Positions 23,006 to 33,845 of a stretch of 64,000 bases of DNA are shown piece by piece. A program made the translations under genes and the position numbers. The stretch is from positions 2,666,001-2,730,000 of the forward strand of contig NW_026570226.1 of the NCBI RefSeq assembly GCF_019649055.1, written 5' to 3'. Source of the stretch: Paramacrobiotus metropolitanus. Its lineage: Eukaryota > Tardigrada > Eutardigrada > Parachela > Macrobiotidae. Positions within the stretch are counted from its first letter, which is position 1. Each line of letters opens with the position of its first letter. The notes under the pieces are model-generated. The model had not been told where the DNA came from. It worked only from the letters and a program-made list of their open reading frames with translations, and searched no databases.

Positions 23006-25032
23006 CTAACATTCATGTATCGGAATTGTGAATCCCGTCTACCAGTAGTCGTTTATGCCAATGCGACCGCTTTTGCGAAGGTAGAAGTAAGAACAAATGA
23101 ACAAAAATTATCACACATTCATGCCCGTACGCACTGACATTTTCCAACAGAGCATTTGCATGCCAGAATGTAGATCGAGCAAGAAAACGCGCAAAAGAAG
23201 CTCAGAAGCGCGATGTTTTGACGGTAACTCAGCATTCTTGTCTTAAGCGATAAAGGCTTTTTGCACCGGTGCCTCATACGGTAAATTAGAACGGTGTATT
23301 TACGGCAGAAAAGCCAAGGTAAAGTTAAAAAACATAAAATAAAACAGGATAAGGCAAAGGGCGGCAAGTTTAAAGTGCCTGAACATTCCCCGACCCATCT
23401 TTTAGGCATTCAAACTTCAAAGTAGTCTACCACCATTGAGCGGCAAGCTCAACTAGATAACGTTCGAGCTGACTTTCAAGTGTGCGCTTCCTGTGAGAAA
23501 CCGTGTATGATTTTTCGATGAACGTTTCAGATGTCGGAATATAAGCGGTTGTCTTCACGCCTTCTTCCCAGTCTTCCAGCGTTACGATGGCCCAAATAGT
23601 TTGCTCCCAGAACTCAAGCTCGCGGCACACGGAATGCAGCGCATTCAGAGGAAATCTGCTAATGTTTGGATTAAACCAGGAAATCAACTGCAGTTTATGA
23701 GTAAGAAAGGAGTTGTTTTAAGCTGACCTTCGATTATTCTGGTGGGGTATAATCCGTGCTTGGACCAGAACGGTACTGGTAGAATCAAAAGTTGTATCGG
23801 GTAAACGCATCGGGTATCGGGTAGCATCGGGTAAACGCAAAAAACAGTCCAAATTCAACCGGCATGCAGCTACTTCGTCCATTTTTAGGTTTTGCAAATA
23901 TTCGCAGAGATTGTGCAGCTGCTGGCAGAGTGCGTCAAACCACAACATAATATGTTCCGGTCTTTGATCTTTAAGCCGATCGATTTCTGGAAAAAACTCT
24001 TTTTCAGCAAAACAGCCTTATAGGAGAATTTGACTTATGAATGCGATACCCTTTGACTTTGTAGTTCCCCAAAAACTGTACATGCGAGACGAATTACAAG
24101 AGTAAACACAAAATGCATGAGCGCCAATATGTAATCGCTGCATTCATTGCTCAAAAATTTGCTATAATTAAATCGTCTTGCGTATGTAAAAGGTAAATAA
24201 AATTCAAAACCTTTCTCCATTGCTTTTCATAGTGCTTTTAACCCTTTGCATCCAATGACGTTGCTCTGACATGAGCTCTTACTTGTCATCAAATGTACGA
24301 TATCCTCCCAAGTTGCAGCCACAGGAACACCTTTGAAAACAGCTGTTATAGTTCGTCTTTTCCTCATCCGCAGCTCGTTTTCTATTAAGTCGCAATAACT
24401 CACAACTGTTTTCATGAGGTTTCTCCCATAACACATTTCGGCAGCGTGTGATTTGTAGATGTCGCTGCTTGTCATCGTCTTGGACGAGTGCTAGACCATT
24501 TCCCTCTCCGATGATGGCTTGAGGGTACAACATGTTGCGATGGCGCGGTTGTTTTCCCAATTCAATGAATACCTCTACGAAAGTGATCATAGACTGATAA
24601 TCGTCTTCTGGAAACGCAATATCGATACCGCCCCAATGGCCTTTACCTAAAAAACAAACCAAGCATATTCATTTTCATGGCTTTTCCCTTTGAATGCATT
24701 ACAAATTAAAATATTAGTATACGGAAGTAACGTTCTTTTTGACATCGATTATCGATATATTTGTAGGAAAAGAGTAACGATAATTAAGGTTGTTTACAGT
24801 ACAAGTAAACAGGTGACGGTGTTTAGTCAATGGCCTATGTGGTACGTGGTTGTACCATGAGTACAGATGTATTGTTCTAACCACCGTATCGTGAGCGTAA
24901 CATAATCATAACTGCATATTTCGCTTTGCTTTACATAATATTATGTACAAGCTTGTTGATAAACTGAGCATTCAGTAAATACAGCGAACATTACGCGCGA
25001 AATTTGCGGGTTACGCTTAAATCCATACTACG

Positions 25033-25093
25033 GCGCGCCACACCACACAGTGTAAACACGTATTACGTGTTTACACTGTGTAGCGTGGCGCGC
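25033..25093. repeat. 61-bp near-perfect palindrome in a kinase intron
   Basis: Two arms of about 30 bp face each other around TATTACG: the left starts GCGCGCCACAC and ends GTGTAAACACG, and the right is its near-exact complement ending GTGGCGCGC, with about two mismatches. It lies inside the 1.2-kb intron 24647-25885 of the kinase pseudogene. Confidence 0.85.
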
Positions 25094-25731
25094 ATTGGAC
25101 TGGCTGGTGGCTTGGTGTACGCCAGATATTTTAATGAGAATAACTGTAACTGCCTGGCGGAATGTGGGTAGAAAACGGTCGGTGTAAGGGACATTTAACT
25201 GTAAAGCGCCGCTGCCCTACCTGTACCCGTACATGCAAGGTTTGTCGTCACGCTTGTACAGAACGATCTAAGGCTTTTACAGAACGGTAACCCTCGGTCG
25301 GGGGGTTTTTGCGTCAGAGAACCAGTACTGAGAAACAACGCGGAAGTGCAGTATCAGTCCTCGGAACATTTAACGATAAAGTATGAGAGACAACGAAGAT
25401 GTTTTTTTAGCTTCTAGATTGGCTGATCGGGAATGAGATGTGCCCGAGGTTGTTTTTCTTGACCGTTTTGCTGTGACTTGGATTTACAATAAGTGAAATA
25501 TGGCGATCTAGACGACCAATAAACGTTTAGATCTAGGCTTCCCGTTTCTGTCTACCTTTATAATTCATAAATGCGTTGGTGATGCGATTTTGCATACTAC
25601 AAATCTACTTATGAACCGCACGTTGAATCTGGCGATTCGAGTTAGAATGAAACTTGTTGTCCTTGTTTCCTAGTGTGACTAAAAGTTACTTACTCGTACA
25701 ACCAAAAAGACCTCTTAAAAAGCGGAATAAG

Positions 25732-25765
25732 CACTGCAATGAGTTTTCGAAAAACTCATGCAGTG
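25732..25765. repeat. Hairpin 1 of a tandem hairpin pair
   Basis: Arms CACTGCAATGAGTTTT and AAAACTCATGCAGTG pair with a single bulged base around a very short loop. It lies 10 bp from a second, unrelated hairpin in the same intron. Confidence 0.8.
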
Positions 25766-25774
25766 AATCTACAC

Positions 25775-25810
25775 AAACTGAAAACGTCTCATAAAAGACG
25801 TTTTCAGTTT
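25775..25810. repeat. Hairpin 2 of a tandem hairpin pair
   Basis: Perfect 15-bp arms, AAACTGAAAACGTCT and its complement, around a 6-nt loop CATAAA. It lies in the kinase intron just downstream of the GTAAGT donor at 25884-25885. Confidence 0.9.
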
Positions 25811-27547
25811 AAGAATATAGATAGGTAAGTAACCTGAAGGCGGTAGCCGCAAGCGTTTCTTGTGAAAAACAGGATACCCACTTACGAATGCCGCTTAATG
25901 CCGATTCAACCGGAATAACCTCCAGTCCCTGCGGAACATCGACAGCCGCACTGCAGGCAGCAGAGTAGAACGGTTTGGTGACATCGTCATCAAATATCTC
26001 TTTGAAGCTGTCTAACAGCTGCTCGGCTGCGGGGCGTCGTTCCGGATCTGGATGCCAACACTCCTCCGCCAGGATAGCCAGTGGATCGGACTTGGAGATT
26101 ATGGCGTGATGAGGGAATTTAGGGGTAGCCCCCGTGGCAACGGCGTAGGCAGCCATAGCGGTACCGTTCTCGTGGGTCCACAAATGAGTTTCCGCAAGCG
26201 CATTATTTTCGTCGGCTGTGGCTAGTAGCGTGATCTGCCCTTTATTAGCCAGCTGTAGAACCAAGCAGCCATAGCTCCAAATGTCCGACGGGGTGCTGAT
26301 CAAATAATCACCAGCTACACCTTGAATGACTTCGGGAGCCATGAACAGTGGTGTGCCACATGCCGATACATCTTCTTCCGTTTCTTGTGGGTTGTTCGAG
26401 GAAAGAAACATTCTGGATGAATCAAAGTCTCCCACCTTGACTACTTCGCATCCATTCTGGCAACTTAGGAAGACATTCTCCTTTAAGGTCACGGTGGATA
26501 ATCCCGTTGACATGCAAGAATTCCACGGCAGTTAAGATCTGGAAGGCGTACGAGTACAGGCGACTTTTATGCATGGTGCCGCTTTTTGCAATTCGCTGTA
26601 AGTTTCCTCCTGCAAAACAAACATTACACTACATAAACACTACACGTTTTTTAGGGAAGCGCGTGCTAGATATGAATTTTCAAAGAAAAAAACTCGCCGC
26701 ACAAACTGTTTCGCACTAGACCACACGAAAGCAACTTTTTAAAGCTGTTTGGGTATATACATACGAAACTGTTCGGAGAATGAAAAATGTACAGTAAAAA
26801 GAACACAAGACCGAAGTTTGTTTGGCATGCACTGACTTCCGTCAGCTGACGGATAAAGCACTTAAGCGTTTCTTATACAAAATAATACAGCGGAAGGGTT
26901 CGTAAATCGAATAGCAAGCGGTAATGCTCCGTAAGCCGAGCGTTCGCCTGGTGAGTTTAATTTTTTTTATCAATTTCTCGGTTTCTTATAACCTTTTTCT
27001 GTTAACATGCATGCAGATAAAAAAAAGGGTTTATCTTACGCTAGATTGCATTAGTTATGAAGGCTGTTTATGCGTTTGTTTGAGATATTTGTAATGTAAA
27101 GTGCAATTGCGTATACTCGTACTATAGTATAACGTACTGCATCGCAGTTAATTCGGAAGTAGTACCATCGCAATATTCCGTGTACATAGAAATGTGCAGA
27201 AGATCATTGGCCATCTTCCAGTCATATTCGTATATTTGCATGATGGATCGGTGTTCGGACGCCAGCAGCTGCATCCGTTCCAACATTTTCAGTATTCTGG
27301 ACGCTCTTCTCTGATTTGTGTAAATTGGCTTGCATTGTTTCAGCGCGCACGAACGCTGCCTTCCGTTCTTATCCTGGTAATCACTGATAGCCACCACCAC
27401 GCCACACGCTCCATTCCCGAGTAAATGTTCTACAGTATGGCGATTCCACGGTATGAGAACATCCTGTGGGAGCCATACTGGATGCACCATGACTTCAACC
27501 TTAAATGTGGACGCCACGAACTGTAACAGCGCTGGATATAGGAACAC

Positions 27548-30258
27548 TATCCATCGAAATATCTTCGTTCGTCAACTTCGGCGCCGCAGAAAATTTCCTA
27601 CCGTCAGCAACGCGTCAGCTAGAAAGTTTTATATAAAAATAATAAAATTATGGAGTTTGGCATCATGTGTTTGCATCTGCATAATTCTCAAAAGATATCG
27701 GCTTCCCGATCAGCATGCATTTTCAGAAAATAATCAACCGGTAGAAGAACTTACTTCGAAACAATCAACATCTGCTGGCAAATTAACGTTCTGCCTAAAA
27801 AAGCCCAAAAAGACAATGCTTTTTCGCCTTGCAGAACAAAAATCTGGAAATCTGCAACCGTATGGTTCTCGAAGTGTTTTAAGCGATGCGATGTCTGTTT
27901 ACAACAAGGCTACAACTACGCACAACTACACAAGCGTGCTTTTTATGTTTCTCCTTTTCTGAGTCACTCTCGAATCACAGTTATAAGCGAGTGTACTGAC
28001 TGCGAGCAGTTATCAGCAGCCAACTGCAAAAATACCGGTAGCATAAGCGTTTTTGCTAACATGTGGGTAAATGCCGGTGCACAGTACCCACAAGTTGCAA
28101 CTTTTTTAAAGCAGCAGAAGAATGTTATGTGGTTGCTCAGTCCATACTTCATAATTGTAACCCATATTGACATATATAATTTTTGGATTATGGTAAGCAA
28201 ACGCTGACACTTTTACCGGCAGTCTTACATTGTTAAGGGATTTGGCCTGGTACATAGTACCGAATTCGGGTGCAGACACGGGAATTTTCGCTGTCGCGCA
28301 CTCCCAAACACTTTCTTCCATATGCATTGCTTCATGACATTTTGTAGCCAAAGGATTTGTATACTTAGCCGTGAAATCCGTTTGCGCGCGCAACATCCGG
28401 TTCGGGAGTTATTAATGAAATAAAATTGCAAAAGTTTAAGCGCGCGGAGTTGTACCAAAAGTCTCATTATGCACCGATGCTTTTCAAATTTTGCACGAAA
28501 ACATACATTACTATGAAGATCGTTTTGGTACCGAACCAGCTTTCTACCATTTTTTTCAAATTTTAAAATGAATTTCAAAAATTTGAAAAAATAATTTAAA
28601 ATTTGAAAAAAATGGTATGTTGTACAGTTTATACATACATATTTACCATTCAATTAAAGTGTCTTTCAGTTAAAGTGTTAGTTCAATTCTTTCAATGTGT
28701 AAGGAAATACTTTTGTTGTAATTAATTCTGTTCTCATTTTAAATCTGATGAGTGTTATTGGCTTGCACTAATAAATAGATTAAAGTGTAATACTTGAGTA
28801 ATGTGTGGTTTCATTTAATTCTGAGTTGGCGTATTGCTCAAGTAGTCAGGATATGCCTCAGGATTAAGCAGATTAGGTAAAGTAATGTGCCTATCACTAT
28901 CAGTACTTACTGCCTATCAGTAATCAGTATTTAATGCCGCTCAGCATCAGTACTTAAACAGCTACTTACATGTACTATAAATCGCGACAAATTCTTTGTT
29001 TGATTGCATTTCCTGAGCTATAAAGCTCGCTTTGTACATACTGCAAATAAAATTTAATAATAATATCTCAAGTTAAGTGCAGAGGCTACTCCGCATACAG
29101 CTCACACCTTCTGCCAACCGTTGTTTTCCAATGCCGTTGCAAACGCAACATCTTAATTTAAGGGTAACATGTTGCATTCTTCGCTCGCGTGACAAAACAA
29201 AGGTCGGCCAACTGTTTTTGTCGTCGCAAAAACATTCTCTTTTACCATCCTTGCTGACCGCATGAAAACACCGTTCGATTGCCTGTGCCTTTGATTAATC
29301 GTTAAAAAATTATAACCATCGTCATATGCATGGACGGTTTTCCATTTGTCCGAGGCTTCAGTAGCATTCCTGCTTGTCCTAAACAATGACGACGAATTAC
29401 CATTATAGAATATAAAAGGCCCATTGAAATGTATCTTCTGTCTTTAAGGTTAACTGATATCCATCCATAACTTTGTTCAATACGTATTGATCACCATTAA
29501 AGGCTGTACTTCTATCTTTGTCATATATCAGACAATGCAGATTGCCCACAAGTATTTTCGGATATAATTATGTCAATGATGACGAATATTCTATTCAATT
29601 ATCAAGCTTGTTGCTTGAGCCTTAAAGCCGGCACTGCCAGCGATAATTTATCGTGGTCAGAAACTGTTCTAGCACGGATTTCCACTCGCAAGTTTTTCTA
29701 ACGTCTACAGAATATTTAGTGTGTCAACTTGAAAACATTTTTAATGGTTAGTCAACAGCGAATAACTGCAACCCCGGTTTCCACGGCAGATTTTAAAAAT
29801 TGTATTTCGGGTGATAGTAACAAAAGAATTTGGCGCGGCCAACATATAAGCAGCTCAGCCGCTGCTCGAGCGGCTACGCATGCGTTAGCTGTGGTGTTAA
29901 TCGCAGGCCGCTAGAGCCATAAAATTCCAAACTAGCGGCTGGCCTCTCACCGCCGTACGATTTTATGTGCAGTGCCCTGGACGGTTAGCAACTATGCTGG
30001 AAATAATGTAACTCTCCGACTGTGCGGTTGGCAAAGCGCCCAATCCACGTGCTCAAATGTGTAAAAGCTGCCGCAAAGACTGGCAGCGCTGGCTGGACGC
30101 GGGTTTGCAGTGCACATTATGAATTAGTGCACATTGTTCGGTTTTTGGAAATCTTAAAAAGTTAAAATTCCTGCCGCTCCAGCGATCTCACTTTTGTTTC
30201 TCTTTAACTTGGTCTTAAACATGATTATCATTTATAACGAGTTTTTCATTTTTGACAT
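27548..30258. other. Gene-poor stretch with weak minus-strand ORFs
   Basis: No gene with splice support. The open frame 28106-28396 (minus) reads protein-like in part (HEAMHMEESVWECATAK), and a GTAAAAG donor could end an exon after NNVRLP, but no domain or partner exon was found. AT-rich hairpins and CAGTA-rich simple sequence occur near 28.5 and 28.9 kb. Confidence 0.45.
28545..28617. repeat. 73-bp foldback with perfect 23-bp arms
   Basis: The left arm begins TACCATTTTTTTCAAATTTT and the right arm ends in its exact complement. The AT-rich loop of about 27 bp contains a further small inverted repeat (AATTTCAAAAATTTGAAA). It resembles a miniature foldback element. Confidence 0.85.
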
Positions 30259-30866
30259 AAATTTGCAATACGGTTCGGCACATGCGCGAAGGTGCATTGA
30301 TTGGTGACTGATTCCAAACTTAAGCGACGTCGCTTGTTCTCCTGGGTTGATGGATTTCGGGCGTTCTCGAGTTTTCTTCTCTGACTCACCCACAAAAACC
30401 CCGCCACAACCACGGCCACGGGATAGCTAGAAAGCTATGGAGGACAAGCAACGGCACGGAGAACGAGCCAGCTCCAACCAAAGCGAGGTCGCATGCATTA
30501 CACTTTACAGTAAGTCACTACAATTAGACCACAAGTTACTGTTCCAGTGTCGCGCGATCCCGAAATTTGCAATACGGTTCGGCACATGCGCGAAGGTGCA
30601 TTGATTGGTGACTGATTCCAAACTTAAGCGACGTCGCTTGTTCTCCTGGGTTGATGGATTTCGGGCGTTCTCGAGTTTTCTTCTCTGACTCACCCACAAA
30701 AACCCCGCCACAACCACGGCCACGGGATAGCTAGAAAGCTATGGAGGACAAGCAACGGCACGGAGAACGAGCCAGCTCCAACCAAAGCGAGGTCGCATGC
30801 ATTACACTTTACAGTAAGTCACTACAATTAGACCACAAGTTACTGTTCCAGTGTCGCGCGATCCCG
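30259..30866. repeat. 304-bp tandem duplication, two copies
   Basis: Copies at 30259-30562 and 30563-30866 look identical base for base by eye. Each contains an ATG-led frame (30437 and 30741) beginning MEDKQRHGERASSNQSE that runs into a strong GTAAGT donor after about 73 nt. It might be a duplicated first exon, but no downstream exon of matching phase was found. Confidence 0.9.
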
Positions 30867-31124
30867 AACGAGCCGTCCGAAGTGTTCCTAATTAGTCATT
30901 TTATCATCTTTGTAGCTGCTGAAAACGATTTCGTTTACTTGAACTTGCCACCAGTCGTTACTGTATCCTGAACTTCGCGGCACATGGAGGGGATCAAGAA
31001 TGAGCGAACTCGAGTTAAGCAAGGTATGTGATAAAAGCGGCTTAGCAGAATAATCCCTGTACTTGATTGATGCTTACAAGCTGACTGCACAACCGTTTTT
31101 CGCAGATCGCCGTGTTCGGAGTAC

Positions 31125-32312
31125 TTGATTTTCTGTTTATTTATTAATTATTTGTATTGTTTACATTCATCAGGTTCGTTTATTACTTTATCTGTTCATA
31201 TTTTAGTTACTTCATAATTTCGTTTCACTATTCATCTTTTTATTTTAGTGGTTAAATTATCTTGTTTATTTTTGATGTATTTATTTTTCTTTCATTTCGT
31301 GACTTCGTTTCACTGTATTCAATTTTAATTTCGTTTGTCTATTGTTTTTCATTTTATTTTTTAATGCTAAATGTAGAAAATTGCATTTTAAAAAATCGAA
31401 TTTTTTCACAGCGTTTTCCAGTGCGCTACACATAAAGGGTCGCGAAAATGAAACCCGCCTTTGGCGCTTGGAAGGACTACAACGTGAAAGTCTACGCCTA
31501 GAAGCACGATCTTCCTTGGTGAATTCCGGGTAATGCGAAATCGCGTTTGGTGAAGTTTTGAGAGCGCCCCGTTTTACGTTTGACATTGTTCTTTTTACGA
31601 TTAATTTGGTTTTGCGGATCCGCTTAAAGAGGTAAAGCATTTTTTGCGTTTTTGTTTTTCGTATTTTACGTGTGCGGTTTCGCCCGTACTGTGAGTGTGG
31701 ATTTCCACAATTCAATTTTGATTTTCTGTTTATTTATTAATTATTTGTATTGTTTACATTCATCAGGTTCGTTTATTACTTTATCTGTTCATATTTTAGT
31801 TACTTCATAATTTCGTTTCACTATTCATCTTTTTATTTTAGTGGTTAAATTATCTTGTTTATTTTTGATGTATTTATTTTTCTTTCATTTCGTGACTTCG
31901 TTTCACTGTATTCAATTTTAATTTCGTTTGTCTATTGTTTTTTCATTTTATTTTTTAATGCTAAATGTAGAAAATTGCATTTTTAAAAAATCGAATTTTT
32001 CACAGCGTTTTCCAGTGCGCTACACATAAAGGGTCGCGAAAATGAAACCCGCCTTTGGCGCTTGGAAGGACTACAACGTGAAAGTCTACGCCTAGAAGCA
32101 CGATCTTCCTTGGTGAATTCCGGGTAATGCGAAATCGCGTTTGGTGAAGTTTTGAGAGCGCCCCGTTTTACGTTTGACATTGTTCTTTTTACGATTAATT
32201 TGGTTTTGCGGATCCGCTTAAAGAGGTAAAGCATTTTTTGCGTTTTTGTTTTTCGTATTTTACGTGTGCGGTTTCGCCCGTACTGTGAGTGTGGATTTCC
32301 ACAATTCAATTT
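31125..32312. repeat. About 593-bp tandem duplication, two copies
   Basis: Copy 1 starts near 31125 and copy 2 near 31718. They are essentially identical apart from one-base length changes in T and A runs. The basic open frame present in both on the minus strand (from 31715 and from 32309) ends differently because of those indels, so it is probably not a gene. Confidence 0.9.
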
Positions 32313-32318
32313 TGATTT

Positions 32319-33845
32319 TTCCTTCAGTTTAGTGATGACAGCGGCGTTCGATGTTATTGTTATCAGTGTTGTCAGTATTTATTTTTCTGAATGTTTTTTG
32401 CACCGTATACTGTGTTAATTATTAAAGCTAGTAAGCTGTCATTGTATTTGCATTGTTGTTCACGTTTAAAAGCGGCGGAAGTACACGTAGTTCGCATCTG
32501 ATATTTATGGGATTATTTCCCACCTTATACCTCAGTAAGGTCTACCTTGCATTGGTCCACTACCCAAACAATAGTTCTCTGATACCCCGCTGATGTTTAC
32601 GTATGGCATGCCCCGCTAGTGGCCATTACCTCCACGTGTTGTGAATGACAAAAAAATAGTGTTCCAATTTCTGTTGTTGTTCTTACCGCACGTATATGTT
32701 GTTGAAAACGTTTTGTGGGAGCTGCACCAGTAATGTGCACAGACCAAGTCAGAAGGAAACAGATGTTGGTAAGCTACGAATCTTATCTCAAAAACGAGGC
32801 TTTTCTAAACCGGGAACGGCGTTTTCCAAGGTTTACACAGAACGGTAGAAGGCTTTCGCGGCGGCAAAGCAAAGGCGCGGGAAAGCTAAAAAAGCCAGCA
32901 TGAAACAGCAAAGGCAAGGGTAAGGATGGTCGACCCCAGAATATCTTCACGTACAATTCGAAGATGGTTGCATAGCGGTAAACAGTAAACATCACGTCAC
33001 TCCGATAAGTGGGGTCAGCATCTGATAAACATTGCACAAGCATACAAACTCAAAAAACAGGAAGCGGGCGCACCCAGCGAGCGGATGTTTGCAAACTGGT
33101 AGTGAGACAGTGCATTCCACTGAAGTCTAGTAATGCAGATTGGTGCCTCACAGTTTAGTGGATCACGGGTGTATCAGTATGTACAGATCTACTGTTTGAG
33201 CACAAACCCTGCTCAGAAAGCATCTTCCGAGCTAGCTAAATGATAAATACAGGCCGATTTTTGTTGAAAGAGTTTACATCAAGCTATCAAAGTGCGCTGT
33301 CAGTTGTTAAGGATCTTTATTGCATACGGTGATACGAACGTTGTAACTTGGAAACTTATCCAGAGACTACTTCACATACTCCCGGTACCCCTTTTTATTG
33401 ATCGGTAAGAAACCATGTATTCTCGTTTAATGTCGCGCTCGTACGGGGAAGGAGCTCAGTTTCCTTTTTTATTGAATTTGATTAGTTGAATACTTAAATA
33501 TGTAGTAGAATTGATATGCAGAATTTCAATTAGCGACTTTCGAATAATTTTTTTATAAAAACAAATATGTATGTGATATGTATTATATGTATTTTATATA
33601 ATTATATTCTTACCGCAGAATAAGATCTATTATACAAGCATACAGTGTTGCATAAGGAAATAATGTTATTTATGCTAAGGTTGTTGAATTACTGTGCATA
33701 TAATGTCATAGTAAACCCTAAAAGTATGCAACAAAAAACATTTTTAAATCTGGTATTATTGTGTTAATAAAAACAATTTTGACTACCAGAACATGCAACG
33801 ATCTATCTGTCTTTTAGCTTGAACGGCCATTTCAGGATTGAATCA
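32319..33845. other. Intergenic, upstream of the GTPase gene
   Basis: AT-rich, with no supportable gene. The short frames at 32715-32903 (plus) and 32783-33043 (minus) overlap each other and show no features. Confidence 0.5.

Larger units (their letters stand above)
23427..27547 (-). pseudogene. Protein kinase gene with frameshifts (MAP3K-like)
   Basis: Kinase-fold gene, now broken. The exon ending at 27166 has the Gly-rich loop LLGNGACGVVV, the ALKQC lysine and TEYCDG. It joins at phase 1 to exon 25886-26609 (GNLQRIAK, HRDLKG), giving a normal hinge. At about 26472-26486 the catalytic loop breaks: HRDLKGE is in one frame and NVFLS in the next, the pattern expected if two bases were lost from GAAAAT. 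The same exon then has GDFD (in place of DFG), a GTPLFMAPE block and ECWHPDPERRP. Exon 24283-24646 follows (phase 1) and shifts frame again near 24470. Exon 23728-23986 fits the second frame at phase 1. A last candidate exon, 23427-23687 (ISWFNPNISR...), does not fit in phase. The C-terminal region is of unknown family. The true 5' end is not certain. Confidence 0.65.

Noticed and set aside
27122-27165. Extension TSELTAMQ of the first kinase exon
   Set aside because: Splicing at the GTACTA donor after TEYCDG gives the expected hinge sequence in correct phase with GNLQRIAK; the extension does not.
31281-31715. 144-residue basic ORF, repeated at 31983-32309
   Set aside because: It lies wholly in the tandem duplication, is very basic and low in complexity, and its end differs between copies because of homopolymer indels. 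No sign of selection for coding.
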